Below, piece by piece: positions 25,559 through 39,776 of a DNA stretch of 64,000 bases. The translations under genes and the position numbers were made by a program. The stretch lies in contig JAMDHS010000088.1 in NCBI GenBank assembly GCA_029717555.1, positions 19,411 to 83,410 on the forward strand, read 5' to 3'. Source of the DNA: Peribolospora baueri. Its lineage: Eukaryota > Basidiomycota > Peribolosporomycetes > Peribolosporales > Peribolosporaceae. Positions within the stretch are counted from its first letter, which is position 1. Every line of letters starts with the position of its first letter. Under the pieces are notes generated by a model. That model was given only the letters and a program-made list of their open reading frames with translations, searched no databases and had not been told where the DNA came from.

Positions 25559-26251
25559 TGACATTGTTAGTTCTCTCAGTCTTACACTCGGTGGCGTTCT
25601 CGTCTCTGTCACTGATCTCGTTCTCGCTCGTTGCCTATTCGATGGAGGCGGTACCTTCCCTTCCTTTCAGTTCGTTTTCCTCCCCGGCCCGCATATGATA
25701 TAGGGGGAATAGATGGACTACGGCCCATGTGCTTTCGACTTGAAAGCGCCTTTCCATTGCCTAGTTGACTACCTAATTGGTTCATTAAGCCAAACCCTCC
25801 ATCCTAGTCTTTGTCTTCCGCCTACACGCGGGCGCCCGGCGCCCGACCACAGTTGTCGAGGGCGGCGAGATGCACGCGCTTCTTCTATGTTCGCTGGACC
25901 GCATCTAGTTAGTGCGTCGGGGAATTGTGTCGACGGATTGAACGACGCCGTTTACTAGAGGGAGAGTATATAGCCCACAGGAAATAAGCGAGAGACGGGA
26001 AGAATAGCGAGTGAAACCAAAGGCGAGCGAAACCAAAGGCGCGCACCACCCATATTAAAGAGGCAGGTGAGATGGGAATGGAAACGATTGACTAGAGAGG
26101 CCTGTGCGGGTGTATGACGGACCGAGGGAATGCGAGAGAGAGTGGATTATGGGACGGACGTGACGGCGAGGAGCTCAGTGCTCGAGAATCTGCAAGTTGC
26201 CGGAGACCAGCTCTGTGTGCGGAGGGACGGAACATGGTCAGAGGGCAAGCC
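25559..26251. other. Intergenic, convergent with UGP1, no supported gene
   Basis: Holds the 3' regions of the two neighbours and no motif-bearing ORF. Confidence 0.5.
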
Positions 26252-28839
<2,588 letters not shown>

Positions 28840-30832
28840 GGCAGCGGCGAAGGTGTGCGAAGGGGGCGATAAAGGAGGACTGGGTGCGGGAGCGGAGGAG
28901 TGCGATGGGGAAGAGGTGAAGCGGGGCGAGAAGCGGGGAGACGATCAGCAAGGGTTCGGCGGTGGCGAAGAGGAGGGAGGTGTTGGGATGATGGAGAAGA
29001 GAAGGAAGGAGAGATGGACGGTGGACGGTGGACGGTAGAGAGTGGGATGCGATGCGAGTGGGCGGGCGCCGGAAGGTGTTCTGCTTCTAGCGCGCACCGC
29101 AAAGCCAGCCATTGACTGATTGGGTTGGATTGGATTAGAGCGCCGGCTCGGCTCATCTCCGGCGCGGGCAGATCAGATCAGGTGGCGGATGGAGGGAGGG
29201 AAGGAGGACGAGGTGGGCGTCCACTGCGGCGCTCCTCGCTCCCCTTCTTCTATCCGGCGGCCACCGTCGCGCTCACAGCAGTAACGGCGACTGCAGCAGC
29301 AACGAAACGGTAACGACAACGGCAATGACAACGAACACGACAGTGGCAACGACAACAGCGACGGCGGCGACGGCAGCAGCAGCAGCAGGAGCACCACCGC
29401 CAGTAACAGCCACGGACGTTCTTCCCCGCGCTCTCACCGCTTGCTCACCTCGAGTACCAAGGGGGAGCGAATTCGGAAAGGGGAGGCGGCGAGAAATGGA
29501 CGCGGGCTGCGTTGTCAGCCGGTTGGTGGATGGGGGATGGATGGTGGCGTGGCGGACGGAGTCGTTGGTTGGCGTAGACGGGCGTGCTTGACCTTGCCCC
29601 TGCGCCTATATAGCCCCAAGTTCGGCCCTCCAAGGCGGGCCGATGGTCGTGACCCGCAGTTCGATCCGTTCGGTTTGTCCGACCGTTCCTTTCACTAATG
29701 CCTATTTCCTCCTATCTACGCAATGGCCACGGCCCCAGCCCCAAACACGCTCTTGCTCCGTCCGACCAGAGCGAGCTTGTCGTCGGCTGAGACCGAGCCA
29801 AATAAGGACGAATTCAGCCTCGTCCTTGGACGGGCCCTTCATCTCAACGTTCTGTGCCGGAGAGGAGATCCACCGGCCGTCGCGGGACCCTTTCCCCCTC
29901 TCGCTTCATCTCACCCGTCCTCGTGGCGCACGAGTGCAAACAGAGCGACAGATACCCAACGACGAAGCAGGTCGGACGCTCAGTCGTCTCGCCTCGCTAA
30001 CGAACGAACAGCGATGCAAGCTTGCACACCCCTAACTAACCACGCCATTCTTGCCGATAACTAGCTGTTTATTGAACCATGTTAACTACCGACGGCATCC
30101 GCCACCTGCGGGCCTCCGAGCTTGCTGCTGTCCTTCCATCCAATCGATCTGGGGTCACGTTCTCAGCGGTAGAAGGGTTGGGCCCCCAGCATGGGTGTTT
30201 GTTGAGCACTCCACCTACCCGTAAGTAGACCAAACAGACAGGTCGAGCTAAGCAAGTCGTGGGTATGTAGCTCCTCAATACATAATCACTATACTCGGCT
30301 CGATCCTAGCCGGCCCCGGAGAAAAGGAAGCTGAGCGCCCGCCCTTCCCAAACCGAACTGTTCCGAGACTGGCGGCGTCGCTTCGATGGTCCTCCCATCG
30401 CCGCCCATCGCCGCCCATCGCCGCCATCCACGTGCGTTGGTCGCCGTGCTGCCGCAGTGATTGATCGCCCGCAGCATGCGCCAAAGGCGGGGAGGCGTCG
30501 AGGCGGCCCGGGCGGGAAGCGAGCGGTGACGACGACGAGCAGAGAGAGGGAGAGACGAGGAGATTGCACTCACACCACGCTCTCGAGTGCGAGCAGATAA
30601 GGGAAACCAGCTCTGGGCAAGGCCAAGGCAAGGAAAGGAAAAGGCAAGGCGTGCACTCAGATTCAGTTGTTGTCCACCCTGGCCTCGTTCGCTCGGCACT
30701 CCTCTCCGCCCGTCGGCGGCTGCTTGGACGACTGCGCAGGCTGCTAGCCTTCGTCCATCGTCGTCCAACTTCACACACCCTCCCGGCCCATCTTTGAATT
30801 TGATCTCCTTCCTTCATCTCAGCCCACTCGAG
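28840..30832. other. 2-kb divergent intergenic region, low-complexity tracts
   Basis: No gene supported. Purine-rich and ACGACARC-type tandem tracts lie at 29280-29400. A 10-nt unit cgccgcccat is repeated three times at about 30393-30424. The last kilobase is presumably the leader/promoter of the SUT-type transporter. Confidence 0.5.
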
Positions 30833-33800
30833 ATGGAGTCCACCCACGCCTCTTTCTTGGCCTCCTCGCCTCCCACCTCTCATTCCACCCAGTGGGTCGG
30901 TCGGCCCCACGTCGTGGGCCCTGCCATGCTCAAACTTCCCCTGCTCACCCTCGGCGTGCTCGGTCTCCAAGTTGTCTGGAGTGTGGAGATGGCCTTTGCC
31001 TCTCCCTATCTCATCAGCTTGGGATTGAGCAAAAGTGGCATGGCCATAGTCTTCGTCGCCGGGCCTTTGAGCGGACTCGTCGTGCAGCCCTTGATCGGTG
31101 AGCCGGAATTCCCGGACCATGGAGTCGCTCACCTCCACACAATCTCATATTCCGCTTCCTCCGCCTTTCGCTACGTCACACGTCGGTAGGCATCTACGCC
31201 GACCGTTCCCGCTCGAGGTACGGACGTCGAAGACCGTTCATGCTCGCCGGTTGCGCCATCTGCTCTGTCGCCATGCTCATGCTCGGCTTCACAGCCGAAA
31301 TTGCAGGCCTCTTCGTCTCTCGGGCAACTCAGGCTGTGAGCGCCAGCGACGCCTTCACATCGTCCTAGCCACCCCTGCCTTCCTCCTCTCTTGCTGATCC
31401 GGTCCCTGTCTCCTATCGTTCTGCAGCACACCAGTCTGACCATAGCCTTGGCGGTCGTAGCGATATATCTCATCGACTTCTCTGTCAATGCCGTCATGGC
31501 CGTCGATCGCGCCCTCCTCGTCGATACCCTACCCTCCGATCAGCAAGAGCTCGGAAACGCGTGGGCTTCCCGCATGGTCGGCATAGGCAGCGTGCTAGGC
31601 TTCTTCATGTGAGTACCGTGCTCAGCTCAGCTCTCGAAATTCCAGTCGTCATGTCCGAACCACCAACTCGAAACTCATTCCCATCCTTGCATCTGTCCAT
31701 CCAGAGGCAACATAGACCTTCCCTTCTGGCTCCCCTTCCTTGGCAACACGCAGCTCAAGGTCATCTCGCTCTTGACCGCCTTCACCCTGCTTTCGACCCA
31801 CGCCGTCACCGCTTGGTGCGTCAGCGAGCGGGTGCTGATCCGGGACAAGTGAGTGCAGTCTTTCTACCCCCTTTTTTTTTTTTTTGGCAGAACTCTGGAG
31901 GGACATGCTGAGTAGTGACAGTAGAGACAAAGCTGACCGCCACGGCGTTGTGGCTCCGTAAGTTCCCCGGCCACGAGTCCCTTTGCCGCGCTCGCCCTGC
32001 TTTGGCGCACCGCACGCGGGCTACCCCGGCCGATCGTGCAAATCTGCCGCATACAGTGTGCGTATACGTCTTGGAAGCGCCATGGGCCGAGTCCTTCGGC
32101 TTGTCAACGTCAACTCATGACCACCACGCCTTCGGAACAGTCTTTGCATGGATCGCTTGGTTCCCGATCTTATTCTATTCGTGAGTCGTCAGCTGCACAT
32201 ATTCCCAAACGGGTTTCTGTTCTATTCAAAGGCCTTACGCGACATGCGGTCACCACTTCTCACGCGCTGCAGAACTGTATGGATCGGCGAGATCTACACA
32301 AGAAGTCGGAAGGATCATCCACCACCAAATCAAAGAGCCAACGAGGACGCTACTCGAGTCGGCAGCCGAGCCATGTTCTTCCAGGCCGCAATCAGGTAAG
32401 AAATCTAGATCGCAGCTGCCATCTCCCTCCGTCCACGCTGACCTGGTTGCTTTTTGTGACCTCTGAAAGCCTGCTGACCTCCGTCGTCCTCCCGCCTATG
32501 TTGGCGCGAGCATCAACGGCGGCGTCGTCTAACCCGGCATCGCGCCGCCTGCTCTCCATCATCTGGCACCACATGGCTGTCTACCAGTCTCTCGACTTTC
32601 TCTGGGCCGCCTCGCATTTCCTCTTCGCCGCCGCCATGGGCACCGCTTTCTTGGCCGCCAAGGCGGATTCCGTGGGCGGCGCGACGGCTGTGATTGCTTT
32701 GCTCGGTGTTGCGAACGCTTTGGTGAGCTCTTCTCAGCTTGGGGAGCGTCCTTGAATTTCTGCACGAGGTTGATCCAGGATATGCTACGTTGTTGCCGAA
32801 TTTTCCAGGAGCACTGGGCACCGTTTTCTTTGGTTGGTGTCCCATGCCGTCCTCTTCTGTCTTTGAAGGTGATCGTGGCTAACAAATGCGTCTGCTTCGT
32901 GGGGACCTTTCAGCTCGGAGAAATGATCCTATCCTTCTCGTCTTCCTCATCCCGAAACCGACGTCGCTCGGGTTCTCGGTCTTTGAATTCTACCCGGGAT
33001 CCGGAGGAGGATGAGGCGGGCGCGCTCCTCATGCGCGAGACCCGGTTATCCACGACCCAGCGGCGAGACGCCGCTGTCGAATCTCAGGCGTACGCTCCGT
33101 CACGAGGCAGGAGCAGCTCGCACACCTCGGTCGTCGTCGCACCCGATCCTTCCGCCCCGCCAGAGAGCGATATTGACTTTGGGAGATCGAGAGCGTCGTC
33201 GTTTGCGCCAAAGAGGGCGACAAGTCCGATGCTTGTGGTGCGGCATAGCGGCGAGGAGGAGGTGGACACGTCTAACTTTGCCATCCCGTCGGAGGACGAG
33301 GCGGTGGAAGCTGCCGGACTAGCGTTCGGTCATGAAGGCGTTGGCGGGGAAGACATGGCTGCAGAGGCAGAGAGGGACGACGACGACGATGACGAGTGGG
33401 AGAGAGAGCTTGCGGGGGATGATGACACAGCGGACAAGGCAGGGGTCATTCTGGTAGGTATTTGAATCCCCTTTTTAGGCTTATACAGCGAACGAGCTGC
33501 TGACATTCTCGTCACAACCTGCGCCCGGCGCGGCCTCTTCTTTCCATCACGTCCAATAGGGGGTAAGTCGACCCGTCTCGAGCAATGCGCACACCCAAAA
33601 CTTAAATCTTTGGCTTTCAAGCGTCCTGTCCGGGAGGATCGGACTGGATTTGACTGATCAAAACGAATGATGGATCCTTCATCAATTCATGACTCCCCTA
33701 GATTCACAACATCGCCATCGTAATACCTCAATTCATCATTACTTTTATCGCTTCCCGTGCGTCCCATTTCTCTCCACGGCCCCTCCCCTCCCGATTGGGC

Positions 33801-34397
33801 TCTATCGTACGACCAGCTTCGATATCCACTGAGCTTTGATCCGTTTTTTCTTTCTTTCTTGCGCGTTTTTCTTTTTCTCACAAGTCATCTTCGCCATCTT
33901 CGAACCCAGTCGCGCCGCCATTCCCCACGCCAACGTCCCCCCTCCTCCGCCGGCCGCCGTAAGCGCCAGCTCTGGCTCCCCACGAGCATCGAGCGGGAGA
34001 AGCCAAGCCGATGCTCTTGCCGCCGCCGCCGTCGATTGGAAGAGAGCATCGATTCAACTGGCATGGCAAGTTGAAGTGGCGCGCGCGGCCACGGACGTGG
34101 GCGACGATGGGAAAGGAGGCGGCGGGAATGGCATCACGATCGTCTTACTGTGAGTCAAGCAGTCCCGTTCGCCCGTCCATCTGTATGTCCCTCCGAAAAT
34201 TGGCCTCGAAAGGCTCGTTTTGCCCTCCGCGCATCCCGCCGGATCGCACACGCGGAAGCTGACCGTCCTTCCTCAACCCCTCCCCCGCATTCCGCCCTTC
34301 GCTCTCTCCTTCCAGGGTCGGCGGGGCATCCGCTTTCGTCGCCGGGCTGTTAACGCTGACAATGTGGAGGGAGCAGAGGTGGCGGAGAATGAGGTAG
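30833..34397 (+). CDS. SUT/GPH-family sugar (alpha-glucoside/sucrose) transporter
   Basis: Fourteen exons join(30833..31097,31190..31335,31427..31608,31705..31848,31963..32057,32141..32180,32273..32395,32470..32722,32809..32832,32914..33453,33560..33562,33702..33756,33885..34149,34316..34397) remain in frame (738 aa). Membrane helices are clear: MLKLPLLTLGVLGLQVVWSV, SLGLSKSGMAIVFVAGPLSG, GRRRPFMLAGCAICSV, HTSLTIALAVVAIYLIDFSV, ICRIQFFAWIAWFPILFYS and IHNIAIVIPQFIITFIASLI. RSRYGRRRP after helix 2 and FFAWIAWFP-LFY are hallmarks of plant SUTs and fission-yeast Sut1, H+-coupled sucrose/maltose symporters. A 180-residue acidic, Ser/Arg-rich hydrophilic insert (exon 10) lies between late helices. 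The 3-nt exon 11 and the exon 5 acceptor are the least certain points. Confidence 0.85.
33560..33562 (+). other. Putative 3-nt microexon in the SUT-type transporter
   Basis: GGG sits between ccaatag and gtaagtc and would supply the Gly of VIL-G-IHN. Skipping it is also in frame and simply drops that Gly, so transcript data must decide. Confidence 0.4.
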
Positions 34398-35038
34398 GCA
34401 GGCTAGGTTGAGAAGGCCTTGCGCATTAAGGGCAGATACTTTTTGTACCAGTACTTCAAAAAAGCCGCCGGCTGGTGATCAGCCCTCCACCCGTGCTAGC
34501 GCAAAGGTGTCAGACGACCATCGAGTCTCTACCAGCTTCGACGAAGAAAAGAGCGTGCCTCATTCTTTTCTGCCGTAGTTAAAACGTTGGTGCGAAAGCT
34601 GGCTGATGGGCAACAACGGAGTATGGTGCGACTATGCGAAGGTGTATATTGGTCGTACTAACCGCTCATCGACGGAATGGTGAAAGGCGGGAGAAAAGGC
34701 GACGAAAAAAGGAGAGCGAGAGGCGTTGCGCCAAGAAAAGCGCTGTAGTGGACGTGACGTGAAAAGTGGCAATCGTTAGAGGAAGGAAACGGATGAGCGG
34801 GGCGGGGCGGGGAGGGGGAAGGGCGGCCGGAGATGCAGATGCGGCGTTGGAGGAGGGACGGAAGGACGGGCGGCGTGCGTCAATGGGATCGTTACTAGTT
34901 ACATGATTTGAGTGTGGTAGGTGGCAGCCGAGCAGACGGGAGTCGGGTTACACGGGTGGCCTTTGTGAGGAGCAAAATCGGTGAAGAGGAAAGGAAGGAG
35001 GGAGAAGGACAAGTGGAAGAACGGAGAGGAAGGGCCAT
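34398..35038. other. Convergent intergenic region, no gene
   Basis: 3' regions of the transporter and of GSP1. No motif-bearing ORF seen. Confidence 0.5.
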
Positions 35039-36485
35039 CTAGAGGTCGGCATCGTCCTCGTCGGGAAGGGGTGCCGCAGCGGCCTGGAAAGCAGGAAAGG
35101 AAGGGGCGTGAGACGAAAAGTGCAAAGCAAGTCGAAGAAAGACGATGAAGACACACATGCTCGAGCTCCTCCTGGTACTTCTTCATGAGCTCGGCGTCGA
35201 GCGGCACCTCAGGCGGCTGCAGCGCCGGGGCGGCAACAAACTCAAGCTGCGGCTTGCTGTAGAGTGTGAACGGGAAGGGTGAAACGGGAGTCAGTGATGA
35301 ACATGGACATTCTCCAACAAACCGAACCAAATCGAACATTTGCGTTTCCAACTGCCCTAATTCGGACGGGGGTAGAAAGACAGACTCACCCGCTAAGCTT
35401 CCTCGCGAGCCACAGGAACGGCTTCTCGAAGTTGTAGTTCGACTTGGCCGAGATCTCGAAGTACTGAAGGTTCTTCTTGCGGTGGAAGGTGACCGCACCC
35501 GTCTTGACCTTCCGCTCCTGTTGACAGGCAAAAGAAGCGAGGACAGGGGCATGGGGTGAGAAAGATCGGATGCAAGACAATTCCATATCTGCCGCAGTCG
35601 CACGCACCTTCACGTCGACCTTGTTGCCGCAGAGGACAATGGGGATGTTCTCGCAGACGCGCTCGAGGTCGCGGTGCCAGTTGGGGACGTTCTTGTAGGT
35701 GATGCGCGAGGTGACGTCAAACATGATGATACCGCACTGGCCCTGGATGTAGTAGCCATCGCGGAGGCCGCCGAACTTCTCCTGGCCAGCCGTGTCCCAG
35801 ACGTTGAAGACGATGGTACCGAAGTTGGTGTGGAACTGGAGGGGGTGCACCTCAACACCGAGAGTGGCTAGGAGGAAGGAGACGCGAGGTCATGTCGCGG
35901 AGAGGTAAGGAGACTGGGGGCGAAACCGAAGGGCCATCGCGACTCTGACTTACCGATGTACTTCTTCTCGAACTCGCCCGTCAAGTGGCGCTATGGTAAG
36001 GGGAATGAAGGACGAACCGCGTGCATCAGCCGAAAGACGTTCTTGCTTTCCCTTGATAGTAGCGAGACGCGTGGCGCTTCCGGAGTCCGGAGTCTCACCT
36101 TGACGAAAGTGGTCTGCAATGATGGAAGGGAAGAACAACAAGTGAGGAGGAGCACAAAGTGAGCGTGGGGTCCACTCGAAACACGTCAATCCCTGTACAA
36201 GAAGAGCTTATTCACCTTGCCAGTACCTCCGTCACCGACTACGAGGCGCGTGTCGCGGGGGAGTCGTGTCGCACGAAGAAGGGAGAAGGAAAGGTGAGTT
36301 TAGGATTCCCCGAAGAAGCTGTGCGACGCAACACGCCACTTGGGCGTCTCCAGGGACAAAGTCAGGAGGGCAGTACGCTCAGCGAGCGACGCGCACTCGT
36401 CCACACGTCCGTCCTAACCGACACAGAAACGATACGCACCGAGGACGAGCTTGAAAGTAGGGACGTTCTGAGCCTCAGCAGACAT
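35039..36485 (-). CDS. GSP1: Ran GTPase
   Basis: Eight exons complement(join(35039..35083,35157..35256,35390..35517,35608..35867,35954..35990,36099..36113,36216..36238,36440..36485)) give 217 aa, exactly Ran-sized. Motifs: P-loop GDGGTGKT, switch I with [71 protein letters not shown], and the acidic tail [10 protein letters not shown]. Ran-GTP drives karyopherin cargo exchange and spindle/nuclear-envelope assembly. The P-loop codons are divided between 23-nt and 15-nt exons. Confidence 0.98.
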
Positions 36486-36946
36486 GGCGGCTAGCTAGCT
36501 CTTTTTTTCCAAGGAAAAGCTGGATGAGAGTGGAAGTAAAAGGAGAAAAGACGAGCGCGGAGATATAGAGGGGGGTGATGGATGTGTCTAGAAGGGAAGA
36601 AGACAAAGGACAGGCGACGACAGCGGGCACAGGAGACGAGAGCTCGGGCGAGGACGACGGACGGACGGTGGCGGCGACAAGAGGAAGGAAGCGCCGACCG
36701 CAGCAAAGGCGCGAGTGAAAAAATCCTGACCGCACGCTGGCGCACGCGTGTCGGAGACGGGCGATCGAAGGCGGTCCACTCTGGCCAAACATCTAATCTG
36801 CCCACGAACTCACACGCCTCGTCTCGACGATATGGTCATGTCACAGACGTTCCCTACAACTATAGACATCGCTCGGCATGTAGAACAAAGAAGGGAGTAG
36901 AGAAAAGAGGAAGACAAAAAAACGCATGCGAACGAACGAGGCGAAA

Positions 36947-39153
36947 TCACTCCTCGCCCATGGGGACCTCTTCCGCGTCGCCTTCCATGCCCTCCTCCTC
37001 GCCCTCTTGCTCAGGCCAAGCGGCAGGGACCGAGTAGAGTCGCACGACAGGCTGAAGGCAAGAGCAAGCCAGTGTCAGCGACAGGGCGCACAGCAAGCGA
37101 GGGCCGAAAGATTTCTCACCCTGTTGGGATCCTTGACAAGCACGTACTTGCCCTCGGGCGCGCGCATGGCGAGGTCGCAAACGGTGCGCACGATGCCCCA
37201 TCCATTGGCCAAGTTGAGGTTCATCTGCGCCGCAAAGTCTCTTGGCTTGTACGACTGCGTGCCCAGGATGACGTGTCGCGCGGCATCCCTCGGCGAGGCA
37301 CGGGAGACGTAGCTGCAAAAAGCGACGGAGAATTAGCATTGGAATAAGATGGCTGCGAGATAGCGAGTACGAGCGCTGTTGATAGGCGCTGTCGATAGAA
37401 AAATGTAGCCATCCATTAGAAAATACTCTCACTCACCCCATCTTCATATTCTCCGCACCAGCCAGGATGCTCTGAACAGCCCAGCGAGCGAGCTTGCACG
37501 AGTTGTTCTTCATCTCGGTTGCCACAACCGCACCGCGCTGGCTGTCCAGCGCCTTTCTCCAGTCGGGAGCACCACCAGCGCCCTGGGCTCGCGAATCGAA
37601 CTCGTTGAGCGTCTTGATGGTGATGTACTGGTTCGCCTCGCCGTTCGCGCCCGGCACCACCGAGTCCACCTCGGTACGCACGACCAGCTGCACGTCCTCC
37701 TCCTCCGTCGTGCTCAGATCGAACCGGCGGTAACGATATCCGCATGACGCCAGGGGATCCTGTTCGTCCGGGCTGTAAAACGGGTTGGCATTCTGCAACT
37801 CGATGGGGCCAAGGTTCTCGTTGACGACCTGGAACGCGAAGTTCTGGTTCACGTAGGTGGCCTCGAGTGACAGCGCAGAAGGGCTATTGATGTGGTCCTT
37901 GATATCCTTGCCGTCCGTCGGCTCCATCGGCGGGTCCGCCGCATTTTCGTTTACCGTGACGAAATCGAACGGCCCGCCATCGCGTTTGTCGAGGAAGAGC
38001 TTGCCATCGGTCGTCTTCACCATGATGATATCCCAAGGGTAAATGGAGCGAGTGGCGCACATAAGAAGAGAGAGAATCGAGTCGGTGATGAAGATCGTGC
38101 CTTTGTTCCTTGCAGCGAGCTGGAGGGCGAAGATGGGAAAGCAGACGCGCGTAGTCAGCGCATCCGGCCTTCAATTTCTGTCTGCTTGGGTAGAAATGAA
38201 AGAAGAACGCACGTCTTGAATGATAGGATCATCAGACGTGGTTGGGTTGTAGCGAATCCGGTCGAGGATCTGCAAAGGCTTTTCGAACTTGGTGCTGTTG
38301 ATCCGGTCGTACGTCTTGTCGTACGGGTACAGCGTGCCATACGATGTGCTGTGCAGGGAGATCGTCAATGAAAACGGAACGAGGGAGGGACGTCAAAATG
38401 AGAGTAACGACCACGCGAGAGCTCTTAGCGGTGGCAACCCACATGTCTTCCGCATCGTCGACGTCCAGGCGGAGCTTCGCCAGCCGAGTAAAGTCTATCT
38501 CCTCGACCAACTCCCACTCAGGTCCTACAGTGACAGAAGGCTCGCGCGTGCGCTGTGGCTACGATATGCCGCCGTCAGCAATCAAACCGGTCAATGTCAG
38601 GGTCTGACTCATAATAAGCTTTAGAGAGAAACTGTCGAGACAAAGTGGCGCTCACCCGGTCCCAGTCCTTCCAGCCGAACCTGCGCCTGCCCTGGAACCC
38701 ACCACGCTGGCCACCTTGAGCACCGCCCCGGCCAAATCCGCCGCGACCGCCTCTTCCGCCACCGGGGCCACCGCCAGCACCACCCCTGCCTCTGCCCCTC
38801 TGGAAGCCAGAGAGGCCACCCCTCTTGCTGGTCGCTCTCGCGTTGTCGACAATACTGAAGCTGCCCTCGTCGTCTCCGTGGAAATATGCAAAGGCGTTGC
38901 TGGCACTGGCGCCATAGTTCGCCTGCTGGGCATACCGCTGGTTCTGCTTGCGCTGGCCTCCGCCGCCGCCCGTCGCAGAGCGGTCGTCACGGCCAGCGTC
39001 CGCGTTCCAGTCGGCAACCCGCCCGAGCTTGTCGGCCTTAGAAAAGGGCGTATACGGGATACCTACAAACTGCGGAGGGACAGAGCTGGCAGGAGGGCCC
39101 CAATTGCCGTCTGGGCCGGTCGGCAGGTCGGAGGGAAGCGAGAAGGAAGCCAT
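36947..39153 (-). CDS. Translation initiation factor eIF3 subunit d
   Basis: Six exons complement(join(36947..37051,37120..37312,37437..38119,38213..38348,38443..38552,38656..39153)) give 574 aa. The N-terminus has [20 protein letters not shown], conserved in eIF3d, then an RGG-rich stretch (residues ~105-160) before RRFGWKDWD. Later blocks include [43 protein letters not shown]-x cap-binding-domain-type sequence, [40 protein letters not shown], and an acidic C-terminus. eIF3d is the mRNA cap-binding, non-core eIF3 subunit (Moe1 in fission yeast; absent from S. cerevisiae). Confidence 0.95.
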
Positions 39154-39776
39154 GGCGAGCGACTTCGGTGGTTGGATGGAGGATAAAGATGACAGAACGT
39201 ACAGCGAAGAATACGGATATCGAGCTGGAAGAAGACATAACCCTAACTCGTCGACTAGAGCGCTTTTAGGTGAGTGACGCGTGGGTTGTTCATCCTCAAT
39301 AGCTTCCTTCGTCGAAAGCGATTCGAAGGGTTTCCAGACTCCAGCGGGTATCCTCTCGCTCGTCAGTGGTGTCATGGGTGCCGGAACCGAGAAACAGCAA
39401 TCTTATTCCTAGTCACGACAACGGTGGAATCGAAACGCAAGAACAGCTGGACCGCTCTATGTGAAAACCATTCCGTACAGGGTATGCCAATGGTATGAAG
39501 TCTTCGTCGCCCATCCCAGCCCGTTCGTACCCAAGAGAAAGGTAAAAGGCTCCGAGGCCGTAGTCGAAAAATGCCTACTCAGGGTCAACGCCTTCCGGCA
39601 AGAAGGCGATCATGTACTCTGCGAAGGGGGACACACCAAAAGCTTTCTCAGGACGGAAAGCAACCGAATCGGCGCCCAGGGCGAAAGGTCGTGGAGAGGA
39701 GCAGCTTACCGATCTCGTGCCTCAACAGCGCACAATACAAGTCTTTTGAATCCAGAGCATAAAAGATTGTTCACGG
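39154..39776. other. Tandem intergenic region, no gene
   Basis: Promoter of eIF3d plus the 3' region of the bestrophin-like gene. A long plus-strand ORF (39461-39985) here is antisense to the last bestrophin exons and has no protein family features. Confidence 0.5.
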
